From Terriglobia bacterium (GTDB lineage: Bacteria > Acidobacteriota > Terriglobia > Bryobacterales > Bryobacteraceae): a stretch of 64,000 nt of DNA. This document shows, one piece after another, positions 25,675 to 35,560 of this stretch. The notes under the pieces were generated by a model that was given only the letters and a program-made list of their open reading frames with translations, searched no databases and was not told where the DNA came from. Where the stretch lies: NCBI GenBank assembly GCA_020073145.1, contig JAIQFS010000002.1, forward strand, positions 62,001 to 126,000. Reading direction: 5' to 3'. A program made the position numbers and the translations under genes. How positions within the stretch are numbered: position 1 is the stretch's first letter; each line of letters begins with the position of its first letter.

Positions 25675-28600
25675 TTAGAAACTATACTTCAATGCGAGCT
25701 GGATCAATCGGGGGTTGCCGACGGTGCTATTGATTACACCGAATAGCGTGGCGTTATTACGAGCCGTGGTGGGATTTCCAAAGACCGGGTGGTTAGCGAT
25801 GTTGAAGAACTCGGCCCTGAATTGCACTTTCTGCCGTTCCGTGACGGGGATGTTCTTCAAGATCGAGACATCGAAGTTGACTTGATCGGGTCCCCGAAGA
25901 ATTCCTTGACCGGAGTTGCCGAACGCGGTTGCTCCATCCGGCCCGATGGCGACGGGATTGGTGAAGGCGCTCTTATTGATGAAACCGAGGCCACCACTGG
26001 CTCCGCCGAGCCGGGATTCCACTCCACCCGAAGTCGGGATCGAGGAATAGGTCACGCCCGACGCCAGTTGCGCGGTGGCACTTCCGCCTTCTGCGCCACC
26101 CGGGTTGGCGCCGCCATAGTAAGCGGTGCCGGCCGCAGTGTCGGTAAAGGTAAGCGGCGTTCCGGTCTGGGCGATGGTATTGCCCGAGACAGTCCATCCG
26201 CTGATGACTTTGTTTAAACTGCCCTGGCTGCTCTTGAAGGGCAGGTCATAGCTATAGTTAAGAACGATTCGGTGCGGGCGGGAGAAGTAAGCGGGCGCGT
26301 ATTGCGTGCCGATCCGGCTGGCATCGTTGACGTTGGTTTGCCCATCTCCGCTGAGGTTCGTTAGGTCCTTGCTCCACGTGTAGGCCACCTGCGTAGTGAA
26401 CCCGTGCGAGAACTGCTTGCGCACAGTCGCCTGCAGGCTGTTGTAGTTGTAGATCGCGTCGTAGGCGGTGGCTTGCAGACCAATGGCCTGGTAGCCCAGG
26501 TAGGGTACGCGGTAGACGGCGTTGGCCACGGTGTTGGTGGTCTGGCCGTTGATGGGGTTGCTGGGGCTGGCCAACTGGGCCAGGTTGATGTTGTGGTTGT
26601 AGTTGGCTTGATTGATACCGCTCGATCCGACGAAAGCCACCTCCAGCACCCATCGAGGAGCGAACTGGTATTGGATCCCAAGGTTATACTGACGGGTCAG
26701 GGGCGTGTGAATGTTCTCGTAGAACGGAGTATTCAGCGAAGAGCTTTTTCCAGTGGCTGGATCGAACCAGCGGGGAATGAAGCCCAAGGGAGTGGACGGG
26801 AAGGGATTGGCCAAGCTGTAAGGCAGAGCAGCTCCGCCGGCGTAGTCCAGAGTTAAAGCATAAGGCACGCCTTGTTCCACCGCGTGCACGAATTTGCTGC
26901 TCCCAACGCGGTCATAAAAGATGCCAAAGCCGCCGCGAACGACGAGCTTTCCGTCGGCGACCGGCTGCCATGCAAATCCGATCCGCGGTCCGAAGTTGTC
27001 CTTAGGGATGCCGTTCTTGCTGGGGAAATTGGTACCCAGCGTTGTGACGCCGGTAGGTGGCGCGGGATAGTGGCTCGCAAAGTTACCCGGCACCACATAG
27101 CCAACCAAACCCGGCCCGGTGGCCGTCGGCCCAGTCGGCAGGTTCGTCACGCCCTGCATGAGACTCGGCCAGACGTTCGTTAGATTGCCGAAATGGTCGC
27201 CGAACGCGCCGTCATACTCCCATCGCAAGCCGAGATTCAAAGTCAGCCGATTGCTGACCTTCCAATCGTCCTGGACATACCAGCTCTGATTGCGCTCGCG
27301 GTAGCCGTGAATAATGCCGTTGGGCCCGCTGCGGACGCAGAAGAGACATTGGAGAAAGGTGCCAAAGAGCGGATCGTTCATGGTTCCTGGCCCAAAGCCA
27401 CCCGGCAGTCCAACCAAATAATCGTTAAACCCGGGAGAAATCAGAAAACCTCGGAGAAGGGACGCAAACGAGAGATTCCATTGATCGAATTCGAATTCGT
27501 AGCCTGCCCGGAGGGTGTGTTTGCCGTGCGACCAGGAGATTCCATCGCCAAACTGCATCTGGGTGGCCGGCCCATAGAAGGGCGATAGCGTCCCTCCGAG
27601 ACTGAACGCGCCCACAATGATTGTGGCCGGCGGCTGGGTTTCCTCCGGCACGATTCCCGTGATGCCCACCTGCTGATTGGTGTACGGCGTCGTATCGTGC
27701 CCGTTGGCGATGTTGCGCTCCACAGCAGCGTGGACTTCATTCACCAGCGAATTGGTGACCAGCGTGGTGAGCTTGGCACGAGAAATGGTGTTGGCGTAGT
27801 AGGTGGAAGCGGGAGTGCCGGGAATGTTGCTGATGCTGAAAGGCGTAGTCTGGGGGTCTTCGGAGAAGAAATAACGCATGGCCAGCGAGTTCTTGCTGTT
27901 GATCAGCCAGTCCCCGTTGCCCAGGTACTGATCGCCGATGTAGATGGACGGAATACTGTAATTCGCCTGCTGGAAACCCCCGTTGGTCGAACCGGGAACG
28001 TAATAGGCGCCGCTGGGCAGCTTAACCTGCAGGATTTTGAGAGCTACGGGATTGATGTTCGAACCATCGCAGGCGACCTGCGTTGCCGAGCCAATGATCC
28101 CGAAGCCGGTCATATAGGCCGCGTTTCCAGGATGATTGGCGGGACACATGGCAGCGCCCAAGGCGGCCTGGAAGCCCGGCGCCGACCGGTCTCCGGCGGG
28201 AATTGGGGGCAACACCGGGCTGGCGCTTCCTCCCTGGTATCCGTTGCGCTGCCTGGTCCCCTGATAGCTGCCAAAGAAGAAAAGCTTATCCTTCTTGATG
28301 GCGCCGCCGGCCGTCCCGCCGAACTGGTTCTGCTTCAGGACCTGTTTTTGAGTCTGGCTGGCGGGGTTGTCGCGGTTATAGAAAAAACTGTTGGCGTTCA
28401 ACTTCTCGTTGCGAAAGAATTCAAAGAGAGACCCGTGAATCGTATTGGTGCCAGACCTCGTGACGATATTGACGTTGGCCCCCGGGTTGCGGCCGTAGCT
28501 GGCGTCAAAGGTGGAGGTCTGAACCTTGAATTCCTGAATCGCGTCCGGATTGGGGATCGGGACACCGACATAGATGCCGGAGTCGGCGTTATTTCCGGCG

Positions 28601-29223
28601 CCAAAGGCGTTGACGATCGTCGCGCCGTCCATCTGGATATTGTTCTGGTCCAATCCGCCGCCGTTGACGGCGACATCAGCCGTTGCCTTCCCCAGGTTGG
28701 TGGCATTGCCGATGCTGCCAGCCGCGCCGGCTTCGAGGCCCATGAGAGCAGTGAAATTTCGAGTTGCCAGCGGCTGGTTACTGATGGTGGCGCCGTCGAC
28801 GACTCTTCCCAGGGTGGAATCGGCCGTCTGCAGCGCGGCCGCTTCGGCCTGCACTTCGATTGCCTCGGCCTGCTGGCCGACTTCCAACGAGCGGTCGAGA
28901 ACCGGGGTTTCGGTGACGTTGACCTTCACCGATGCAATTTCGGCGACCTTGAATCCGGTGGCCGAAAACTTCACGCGGTAGGTGCCGGGCGTCAGCAGAC
29001 TGAACCGGTAGGCGCCGTCCGCACCGGTGGTGGTACTCCGCACCTGTCCCGTCTCGGTATTCGTGACCGTTACGGCGACATTGGGAACCACGGCGTTGCT
29101 AGGATCGGTAACCGTTCCCGTGAGCGCGCCCGTTCCGGCCGACTGGGCCAGCAAGGACGGAACCGACAGGGTGAATAATACAGCAGCAACTACACTCAGG
29201 CGCAACAACTGATTGGATTTCAC
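25675..29223 (-). CDS. Oar-like TonB-dependent outer-membrane receptor
   Basis: The 1182-residue protein has a signal peptide (LRLSVVAAVLFTLSVPSLLAQS), an N-terminal carboxypeptidase-regulatory Ig-like domain (ALTGTVTDPSNAVVPNVAVTVTN...YRFSLLTPGTYRVKFSATGF), a plug domain (VDGATISNQPLATRNF, IQMDGATIVNAFG, SYGRNPGANVNIVTRSGTN), a long beta-barrel, and a terminal Phe (LIQLALKYSF). These giant Oar-type receptors are numerous in Acidobacteriota and thought to import glycans or peptides; the substrate is unknown. The GTG start has GGGGAGGGAG just upstream. It stands alone on the minus strand. The 29224-29573 stretch upstream holds no gene. Confidence 0.95.
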   Translation of the reverse strand: MKSNQLLRLSVVAAVLFTLSVPSLLAQSAGTGALTGTVTDPSNAVVPNVAVTVTNTETGQVRSTTTGADGAYRFSLLTPGTYRVKFSATGFKVAEIASVKVNVTETPVLDRSLEVGQQAEAIEVQAEAAALQTADSTLGRVVDGATISNQPLATRNFTALMGLEAGAAGSIGNATNLGKATADVAVNGGGLDQNNIQMDGATIVNAFGAGNNADSGIYVGVPIPNPDAIQEFKVQTSTFDASYGRNPGANVNIVTRSGTNTIHGSLFEFFRNEKLNANSFFYNRDNPASQTQKQVLKQNQFGGTAGGAIKKDKLFFFGSYQGTRQRNGYQGGSASPVLPPIPAGDRSAPGFQAALGAAMCPANHPGNAAYMTGFGIIGSATQVACDGSNINPVALKILQVKLPSGAYYVPGSTNGGFQQANYSIPSIYIGDQYLGNGDWLINSKNSLAMRYFFSEDPQTTPFSISNIPGTPASTYYANTISRAKLTTLVTNSLVNEVHAAVERNIANGHDTTPYTNQQVGITGIVPEETQPPATIIVGAFSLGGTLSPFYGPATQMQFGDGISWSHGKHTLRAGYEFEFDQWNLSFASLLRGFLISPGFNDYLVGLPGGFGPGTMNDPLFGTFLQCLFCVRSGPNGIIHGYRERNQSWYVQDDWKVSNRLTLNLGLRWEYDGAFGDHFGNLTNVWPSLMQGVTNLPTGPTATGPGLVGYVVPGNFASHYPAPPTGVTTLGTNFPSKNGIPKDNFGPRIGFAWQPVADGKLVVRGGFGIFYDRVGSSKFVHAVEQGVPYALTLDYAGGAALPYSLANPFPSTPLGFIPRWFDPATGKSSSLNTPFYENIHTPLTRQYNLGIQYQFAPRWVLEVAFVGSSGINQANYNHNINLAQLASPSNPINGQTTNTVANAVYRVPYLGYQAIGLQATAYDAIYNYNSLQATVRKQFSHGFTTQVAYTWSKDLTNLSGDGQTNVNDASRIGTQYAPAYFSRPHRIVLNYSYDLPFKSSQGSLNKVISGWTVSGNTIAQTGTPLTFTDTAAGTAYYGGANPGGAEGGSATAQLASGVTYSSIPTSGGVESRLGGASGGLGFINKSAFTNPVAIGPDGATAFGNSGQGILRGPDQVNFDVSILKNIPVTERQKVQFRAEFFNIANHPVFGNPTTARNNATLFGVINSTVGNPRLIQLALKYSF

Positions 29224-29573
29224 AACTCCCTCCCCGTAAGACTCAATTCGCTGCTCTGGGAACCTCGCAGTTCAGGAATGTGTATTTTTCAACCCGTACA
29301 CTTCCAGCGACGGCGCCCCTGCAGGTGCATCACGGGGATTCTATATCAGTCTTGCTTTTCAGGAAATCAAAACGGCGTCAAATTTTGGGAGACGCGCTCC
29401 GCCCGAAGAACGGGCCGCCGAATCGAGCGATGCCGATGGGGCGAATGGTCGAATTTCACAACATACGAGGCCGCTTTCGGAACGTTTCAGGTCTGACATT
29501 ACCAAGCCCAGGCCGAATCTTGGCCTCTTTTTAGGCGGGATCAATCCGCTTGGGTGAAACCCTGTGGCTTTCG

Positions 29574-29582
29574 TGATATACT
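29574..29582 (+). promoter_or_regulatory. extended -10 promoter element for the winged-helix/TPR gene
   Basis: TGATATACT (29574-29582) is an extended -10 (TGn plus TATACT) 46 bases before the ATG at 29629. No good -35 at 17 bases is seen. GGGGGGAGGGA lies just before the ATG as a strong ribosome site. Confidence 0.5.
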
Positions 29583-29628
29583 CCGCTGACCAGGAGTCAA
29601 AAGAGAGTCAAATCTGGGGGGAGGGACT

Positions 29629-30882
29629 ATGGCTTCGATTGTCCCTGTAGAACATCTCGCTTTTGGACCGTTTTGCCTCGACTTGACGAATACCCGGTTG
29701 TTGCGGGACGGCGTCCCCGTGGAATTGCGGTTGCAGGCGTTTTACGCCCTTCAGGTGCTGCTGCAAAACGCGGGGCGGCCCGTGGATTACGAGCAGATGA
29801 TCCGCGAGGCTTGGGATGGAGTTCTGGTATCCCGGCACACTGTGGCGGTGACCGTGGGGGAGGTCAAGAAGGCGCTGCGGGAGTATGGCGCCTGGATCAG
29901 TTGCCGCCCCGGGCTGGGTTACCGGCTGGATGCGCCTCAATCCGAGGCTCTGATCCGCAAAGGCTGGCATTTCCTGAGCCACCGGACGCGCGAAGGGCTG
30001 GACCGCGCGGTCGGCTGCTTCGAGCAGGCCGCCCGGGAAGATCAAGCGGACTTCCGGGCATTCGAAGGTCTGTCACGGGCCTATCTCACGATGGGGACAA
30101 GCGGAATGCGGGCGCCGCGAGAGATCTACCCCGCCTTTCTCGGAGCGCATCGCCGGGCGGTCGCGTTGGCGGGTCTGACGCCGGAACTGCGGTCGGATTG
30201 CGGTTATGCGCTGCACATGTTCGAGCGGAAGTTGGCGGCGGCTGAGACCGAACTGCTCCAGACGCGGCGGGAACAGCCCTCGCTGGCCAACAACTATGTG
30301 CGTTTAACCATGCTGTACACGGCGTTCGGGCGGTTGGATGAAGCGCTCGAGGCGCTGGATGAAGCGTACGCCGCCGACGCGCTCTTGCCAATCCTGCCAG
30401 CCACGGAAATCTCCGTACGCTTCTGCCGGCGGGAATTCGACCGGGCTGTCGAATGCGGCAAGAAGGCGGTCGAACTCCATCCCTACGTGCAGTGGGCTCG
30501 GGTCTTCTACGCACAGGCCCTGGAGCACTCGGGGCGGTGCGAAGAGGCGCTGGTGCAGTACCGCCATGCCTGCGTGATCTGCCCGAACCTTCCCTGGCTG
30601 CGGGCGCTGGAGGCCGCGTGCCTGGCCCGGAGCGGGCGGCGCCGCGAGGCCCAAGAGGTGCTCGGGGAGCTGGAACGAGTCCGCGCGACCGAATACGTCG
30701 ACGCCTACTACATGGCCCTTCTCCGGGACGCCTTGGGAAACCGCGACGAGGCTTTCGACGAACTGGACCGCGCCTTCGAAGAAGGGTCGGCCGCGCTGTC
30801 CATTCTGGACGTGGATCCTAAGATGGATTCGCTCCGCGGAGATCCGCGCTTCCCACGGTTGTCCCAACGCTGCTCGTCGTAG
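29629..30882 (+). CDS. winged-helix DNA-binding protein with TPR repeats
   Basis: The 417-residue protein starts with an OmpR/PhoB-type winged helix (FGPFCLDLTNTRLLRDGVPVELRLQAFYALQVLLQNAGRPVDYEQM...VSRHTVAVTVGEVKKALREYG...SCRPGLGYRL, residues about 10-100). The rest is alpha-helical with TPR-like repeats (AFGRLDEALEALDEAYAADALLP, HSGRCEEALVQYRHACVICP, ALGNRDEAFDELDRAFEEG). There is no receiver domain and no membrane helix, unlike CadC. It probably acts as a cytoplasmic transcription factor in which the TPR part recognises a ligand or partner. It could regulate the neighbouring TonB receptor or the bicupin-hpaB cluster; this is inference. Confidence 0.87.
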   Translation: MASIVPVEHLAFGPFCLDLTNTRLLRDGVPVELRLQAFYALQVLLQNAGRPVDYEQMIREAWDGVLVSRHTVAVTVGEVKKALREYGAWISCRPGLGYRLDAPQSEALIRKGWHFLSHRTREGLDRAVGCFEQAAREDQADFRAFEGLSRAYLTMGTSGMRAPREIYPAFLGAHRRAVALAGLTPELRSDCGYALHMFERKLAAAETELLQTRREQPSLANNYVRLTMLYTAFGRLDEALEALDEAYAADALLPILPATEISVRFCRREFDRAVECGKKAVELHPYVQWARVFYAQALEHSGRCEEALVQYRHACVICPNLPWLRALEAACLARSGRRREAQEVLGELERVRATEYVDAYYMALLRDALGNRDEAFDELDRAFEEGSAALSILDVDPKMDSLRGDPRFPRLSQRCSS

Positions 30883-30986
30883 GTTCGGGGAACGGCGGGA
30901 GTGTGTTCAGCCATTTGCACTACGGAAATCCCTGATTGCGCAGCCGTACCGTAAAATAGGCAGGCGGGATGGAACGGAGGGCTGCG

Positions 30987-31829
30987 ATGCACCACGTTGG
31001 CAAGATCGACGAAGCGACGGCACGGACGCCGAGACTCTACGAAGGCCGCAGCACGGGCTTCCGGCGCGCCACGTACGTGGATCATGGGATGGGCTCGGTG
31101 CACATGGGCGTAGGGATCTGCTATCTGGCGCCCGGCGGCACGATCCAGGCGCACGTGCACTCGTTCGAAGAAAGCTTTTACGTTCTGGAAGGGGCCGTCA
31201 CCGCGGAGATCGGCGCAGAGAAGCGGGCGCTGAACCCGGGCGATTTCGGTTTGATCCGGACGGGGCTGCAACACGGCTGGCGCAATGCGAGCGACCGGCC
31301 GGCGCGGTGGCTGGAGATGCAGGCGCCGCAGCCACGCCCCGTGGAATACGGGCGCGACACGTTTTTCGTGAACGCGGCGGCTTCGCTGGCGAGCCCGACG
31401 GCGGGCGAGTCATCAACGGCGCTTCTGGGCCACTTCGACGAATCCCAGTTGCCGCGTCCGGGCGGGGCGTCCCAGATGGAAGGCTTCAATCCCACCACGG
31501 GGGTGGCGATCCAGATGTTTGTCGATCGCTCGTTCGGGGCCATCCATCAATCGCTGTTTCTGATTCAATACATGCCCGGGGCCAAGATCGACACGCACGA
31601 TCACACGTTTGAAGAATCGTATCTGATCGTGGGAGGACGGGTGCGCGCGACGGCGGACGGGAAGACGTACGATTTAGGGCCGGGCGACGTGATCTGGACG
31701 AGCGTGGGGTGCATCCACAGTTTTGCCAATGAGAGTGCGGAGCCGGTACGGTGGATTGAGACCCAGGCGCCGCTGCCGCCAGCCAAGGAAGTGTTCCGGT
31801 TCGAGCGCGACTGGGCGCGGCTGGGATGA
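30987..31829 (+). CDS. bicupin protein
   Basis: The 280-residue product holds two cupin domains. The first has IQAHVHSFEESFYVLEGAV (two His and a Glu) with LQHGW, the second KIDTHDHTFEESYLIVGG with GCIHSF, so both keep plausible metal ligands. The layout resembles ureidoglycine aminohydrolase and other bicupins acting on small aromatic or nitrogenous compounds. ATG 30987 is chosen because GGAGG lies 6 bases upstream; a longer frame from 30969 exists. It precedes hpaB by 133 bases and may handle the same substrate. Confidence 0.86.
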   Translation: MHHVGKIDEATARTPRLYEGRSTGFRRATYVDHGMGSVHMGVGICYLAPGGTIQAHVHSFEESFYVLEGAVTAEIGAEKRALNPGDFGLIRTGLQHGWRNASDRPARWLEMQAPQPRPVEYGRDTFFVNAAASLASPTAGESSTALLGHFDESQLPRPGGASQMEGFNPTTGVAIQMFVDRSFGAIHQSLFLIQYMPGAKIDTHDHTFEESYLIVGGRVRATADGKTYDLGPGDVIWTSVGCIHSFANESAEPVRWIETQAPLPPAKEVFRFERDWARLG

Positions 31830-31962
31830 GGCGCGCTCGCGGGCGCGGAGTCACGATCTTGTTCACGCAGGCTGGATTTCTGCAAGCCGCGCGGGGACTC
31901 GTTCCGGTACGGTGAAAGGTGCGCATACCGTCACGGCATGAAATGACGGGGAGGATAGCCAG

Positions 31963-33543
31963 TTGAGCAACGAGACCAGCCAGCCGAGGCCAGCGACCGC
32001 CGCACGAACCCGTCCGTTGACCGGACAGGAATACATGGAGAGTCTGCGAGACGGGCGCGAAATCTGGATCTACGGCGAGCGCGTGAAAGACGTGACCACG
32101 CATCCGGCCTTCCGCAACACGGTGCGGATGCTGGCCCGCTTGTACGATGCCCTGCACGATGAGCGCAAGAGCGTGCTCTGCGCCGAAACCGACACCGGCA
32201 GCGGCGGCTACACGCAGAAATTTTTCAAGGCGCCGCGCAATGCGGAAGAGCTGGTGGGCGCGCGCGACGCGATCGCCGAATGGGCGCGGGTGACGTACGG
32301 ATGGATGGGCCGGAGCCCCGACTACAAAGCGGCCTTTCTGGCCACATTGGGCGCCAATTCCGATTACTACAAGCCGTTCGACGAGAACGCGCGGCGCTGG
32401 TATAAGAAGGTGCAGGAAGAGGTCACCTTTGTCAATCACGCCATCGTCAATCCGCCGGTGGACCGCAACAAGCAACTGGAGGAAGTGCGCGACGTCTACA
32501 TGCACGTGGAGAAGGAGACGGACGGCGGCCTGATCGTGAGCGGCGCCAAGGTGGTAGCCACCACGTCGACCCTGACGCATTACAACTTCATCGCCAACAA
32601 TGGGGCGCTGCCCATCAAGACCAAGGATTTCGCGTTCGTGTGCATTGTGCCCACCGACGCGCCCGGCATGAAGCTGTTCTGCCGCCCTTCGTATGAAATG
32701 CAGGCGGCGGCCACGGGGAGCCCGTTCGACTATCCGCTCTCCAGCCGGCTGGACGAAAACGACTCGATCATCGTGTTCGACAAGGTGTTCGTGCCGTGGG
32801 AGAACGTGTTCGCGTACGGCGACATCGACAAGGTCAATAACTTCTTCCCGCGCTCCGGTTTTCTGCCGCGCTTCATGTTCCACGGCTGCGTGCGGCTGGC
32901 GGTCAAGCTCGATTTCATCGCGGGACTGCTGCTGAAGGGAGTGGACGCCACCGGCTCCAAGGATTTCCGCGGCGTGCAGGCGCAGGTGGGCGAAGTACTG
33001 GCGTGGCGCAACATGTTCTGGGGCCTCACCGACGCCATGGCGCGCACCACCACTCCCTGGACGCCGGGCTATGTGCTGCCCAACCTGGACTACGGCCTGG
33101 CGTACCGTGTGGCTTCGAATTTCGTGTATCCCCGGCTGAAGGAGATCGTGGAAAATGTCCTGGCCAGCGCGCTGATCTACCTGCCTTCGCACGCGAGCGA
33201 TTTCAAAGTGCCGGAGATCCGCAAGTACCTGGATCAGTATGTGCGCGGCTCCAACGGATACAGCGCCGTCGACCGGGTGAAGCTCATGAAGCTGATGTGG
33301 GACGCCATGGGCACGGAGTTTGGCGGACGTCATGAGTTGTACGAGCGCAACTACTTCGGCAATCATGAAAGCATCCGGTTCGAGACCCTGATGGTGGCGG
33401 ATGCCATGGGGCAATCCGCCAAATACAAGGGATTCGCCGAGCAGTGCATGGCAGAATACGATCTGGATGGCTGGACGGTTCCGGATCTGATCAACCCGGA
33501 TGACGTGAGCGTGGTCATGAAGAAGGCCGGCCGCCAGCCTTAG
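31963..33543 (+). CDS. hpaB: HpaB-type FADH2-dependent 4-hydroxyphenylacetate 3-monooxygenase-like oxygenase
   Basis: The 526-residue protein fits the HpaB/PvcC flavin monooxygenase family, with the acyl-CoA-dehydrogenase-like fold seen in [37 protein letters not shown], and [12 protein letters not shown]. These enzymes use FADH2 from a partner reductase to ortho-hydroxylate phenols. The TTG start has GGGGAGGA 7 bases before it. hpaC follows after 8 bases, as in classic two-component systems. The exact phenolic substrate cannot be read; PvcC/HpaB homologues act on 4-hydroxyphenylacetate, pyoverdine precursors and chlorophenols. Confidence 0.92.
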   Translation: MSNETSQPRPATAARTRPLTGQEYMESLRDGREIWIYGERVKDVTTHPAFRNTVRMLARLYDALHDERKSVLCAETDTGSGGYTQKFFKAPRNAEELVGARDAIAEWARVTYGWMGRSPDYKAAFLATLGANSDYYKPFDENARRWYKKVQEEVTFVNHAIVNPPVDRNKQLEEVRDVYMHVEKETDGGLIVSGAKVVATTSTLTHYNFIANNGALPIKTKDFAFVCIVPTDAPGMKLFCRPSYEMQAAATGSPFDYPLSSRLDENDSIIVFDKVFVPWENVFAYGDIDKVNNFFPRSGFLPRFMFHGCVRLAVKLDFIAGLLLKGVDATGSKDFRGVQAQVGEVLAWRNMFWGLTDAMARTTTPWTPGYVLPNLDYGLAYRVASNFVYPRLKEIVENVLASALIYLPSHASDFKVPEIRKYLDQYVRGSNGYSAVDRVKLMKLMWDAMGTEFGGRHELYERNYFGNHESIRFETLMVADAMGQSAKYKGFAEQCMAEYDLDGWTVPDLINPDDVSVVMKKAGRQP

Positions 33544-33551
33544 GAGGCGCA

Positions 33552-34106
33552 GTGTCCGGTTCCTCATTCGACCCGCGGCAATTCCGCAACGCGCTGGGGC
33601 GGTTTGCCAGCGGCGTCACCGTGGTCACCACGCGTTACGAAGACCGTCCGCACGGCATGACGGCGAACGCGTTCGTATCGGTCTCGCTCGATCCGCCGCT
33701 GGTGCTGGTCTCGCTCGACAACCGCTCGAACATGCACCGGCTGCTGCCGGCCACGCTCCGGTACGGCGTCAGCGTGCTCGCGGAGCACCAGGAGAAGTTG
33801 AGCAACCATTTCGCCGGGCGGACCGTGGAGGGTTTGCATCTTCGCTTCGTCGAGCGGCAGGGCGTTCCGTTGTTGGAGGGCGCGGTGGCCTACTTCGTGG
33901 TGCAAGTGATCGACGCGCATCCCGCCGGCGATCACACCCTCTACATCGGCCGGGTGGAGCACTTCGAATCGAATGACGAACGCCCGCTGCTGTTCTACTC
34001 GGGCCAGTATCAGCATCTGCGTCCGGACCGGGCGAAGCCGACGGCGTGGCCGCAGGACGAATTCTCGCTGTTCTCGATTGGGAGCCTGGATCCGCCGATC
34101 ACGTAG
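33552..34106 (+). CDS. hpaC: flavin reductase, partner of the HpaB-like monooxygenase
   Basis: The 184-residue protein has the flavin-reductase fold: FRNALGRFASGVTVVTT, GMTANAFVSVSLDPPLVLVSLD and GLHLRF...PLLEGAVAYFVVQV. It would supply FADH2 to the oxygenase encoded just upstream. The GTG start has TAGGAGG overlapping the hpaB stop, so the pair is one operon. Confidence 0.89.
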   Translation: MSGSSFDPRQFRNALGRFASGVTVVTTRYEDRPHGMTANAFVSVSLDPPLVLVSLDNRSNMHRLLPATLRYGVSVLAEHQEKLSNHFAGRTVEGLHLRFVERQGVPLLEGAVAYFVVQVIDAHPAGDHTLYIGRVEHFESNDERPLLFYSGQYQHLRPDRAKPTAWPQDEFSLFSIGSLDPPIT

Positions 34107-34148
34107 TGGTGGAGCCGCCCGGACAGGCGATCCCCCGCGGCCACCGGA

Positions 34149-34835
34149 CTAATGGGTGGCTTGATAGTACCGGCAATCGGACGTCACCGGGCACACTTCG
34201 CAGCGCGGCCGGGAGCGCTTGCAGAGTTCCTGGCCGTGGCGCTGCAGCAGCAGATAGGCGCGCAAGCGGGCATCGCAATCCTCCGGCAGGGCTTCGCCGA
34301 GGGCCTCCTGGGCAGAGCGATAATCCGCCGCATAGCTCTTGTGCGCCTCGCCCCATCCGAGCCGCAGAGGAACGTGCACGCAGTTGGACGGCACGGCCGC
34401 GAGCGGCGCCGTCCGGGTGAAGAGCAGGATCTTCTCCGCGCCCGGATCCCCGATCGTGGGGAACCCCTTGAGCGCCTTCTTTGCGTCGGACCAAGGTCCG
34501 CGGAGCGCCGCCGCCAGATCGCCGGCGTACTTCCGCTGGACGCGTGCCGCGATCTCCTTCAGCCGCGTGGCGCGCAACTCCGGCACGATCCCGCCGAGTC
34601 GCAGGATGGCTGTGAGCTCCTTGTCGGAGGCCGCTAGAATCTGGTCAGGACGGATGCCGACCCGCTTCTGGAGCGCCTCAAACCCCTTCGCGCACGTGGA
34701 GTCGTTGGCCGGATAGCCGCAATTGGCATAAATCACCATGGCATACGGATCCAGCGGCGTAACGGGCTTCAGCTTGCCATAGTGTTTTTCCAAACGGTCC
34801 AGGATGCGGGCGACGGGCGGCGCGGATCCGCTCAT
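34149..34835 (-). CDS. HhH-GPD base-excision superfamily protein lacking the usual catalytic residues
   Basis: The 228-residue protein has the endonuclease III fold and a C-terminal 4Fe-4S signature C-x6-C-x2-C-x5-C (Cys205, 212, 215, 221). Where EndoIII has LPGVGRKTA with catalytic Lys120, this protein has FPTIGDPGA (Pro in place of Lys). Where EndoIII has AVDTH with Asp138, it has AVPSN. Without both residues it is unlikely to be a normal glycosylase/lyase. It may bind DNA non-catalytically or use other residues. Its gene overlaps the DUF72 gene by 4 bases. Confidence 0.87.
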   Translation of the reverse strand: MSGSAPPVARILDRLEKHYGKLKPVTPLDPYAMVIYANCGYPANDSTCAKGFEALQKRVGIRPDQILAASDKELTAILRLGGIVPELRATRLKEIAARVQRKYAGDLAAALRGPWSDAKKALKGFPTIGDPGAEKILLFTRTAPLAAVPSNCVHVPLRLGWGEAHKSYAADYRSAQEALGEALPEDCDARLRAYLLLQRHGQELCKRSRPRCEVCPVTSDCRYYQATH

Positions 34836-35542
34836 GAGACCTTCCGCAGAAGCCGCTCAGCGTGCAGCGCCCCTTCCGGTGATTCCTCGTGTTTGAACAT
34901 CAGGTACAAGTCCCGGCCCGAGGCCAGCAGTTCCTTCGAGCGCGCGGCAAACGCGTCGACGTCGTCTTCAGTGTAGTCGGGTTTGCGCAGCCGGTAATAG
35001 ACGAAGTCGGCCGTGATGACCTCCGGCACTTCCAGTTTTTCCGATTCGGCCACGCACAGCGACACATTGCGCTGCCGTAGCGCGGCGTAGACTTCTTCCA
35101 CCAGCCAGGAGGTGTGGCGGAACTCGAAAGCGTAGCGAATGCCTTGGGGCAACAGGTCCAGATAGGCGCTCAGCAGGGCGATGTCGCACTTCATCTGGGG
35201 CGGCAACTGGAACAGGATCGGCCCCAAGTGGCGCGAGGTGCGCAGCGGGTCGATGGCTTTCAAGAAAATCTCGGTCGCCTGCTCCGCGTTCTTCAGCCGC
35301 AGAATGTGAGTAATCCGCATATTGGCTTTCACGGCGAAGACAAACCCGGGGCCGGTCTGGCCCACCCAGCTCTCCAACGTGGAGGCCGAGGGCAGGCGTC
35401 GAAAGGTGTAGTTGATTTCCACGCAGTTCAAGCGTTCGGCATAGTGCTTGAGAAACCGCTTGGAGGGGAGCTTGGCGGGATAGAAGCCGGGCTTCCAGGC
35501 CGCATAGGCAAAGCCGGAAGTTCCGGCATAGAGGGTCGCCAT
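34832..35542 (-). CDS. DUF72 family protein (YecE-like)
   Basis: The 236-residue protein matches DUF72: YAGTSGFAYAAWKPGFYP at the start, then CVEINYTFRRLP, FVFAVKANMRITH, LGPILFQLPP, YAFEFRHTSW and YYRLRKPDY. The fold is a TIM barrel of unknown reaction, often found with DNA-repair-like genes. It is translationally coupled (4-base overlap) to the atypical HhH-GPD gene, so the two are likely to act together. It is divergent from glcE with only 18 bases between starts. Confidence 0.9.
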   Translation of the reverse strand: MATLYAGTSGFAYAAWKPGFYPAKLPSKRFLKHYAERLNCVEINYTFRRLPSASTLESWVGQTGPGFVFAVKANMRITHILRLKNAEQATEIFLKAIDPLRTSRHLGPILFQLPPQMKCDIALLSAYLDLLPQGIRYAFEFRHTSWLVEEVYAALRQRNVSLCVAESEKLEVPEVITADFVYYRLRKPDYTEDDVDAFAARSKELLASGRDLYLMFKHEESPEGALHAERLLRKVS

Positions 35543-35560
35543 GGCCTATTATTATAAGGA

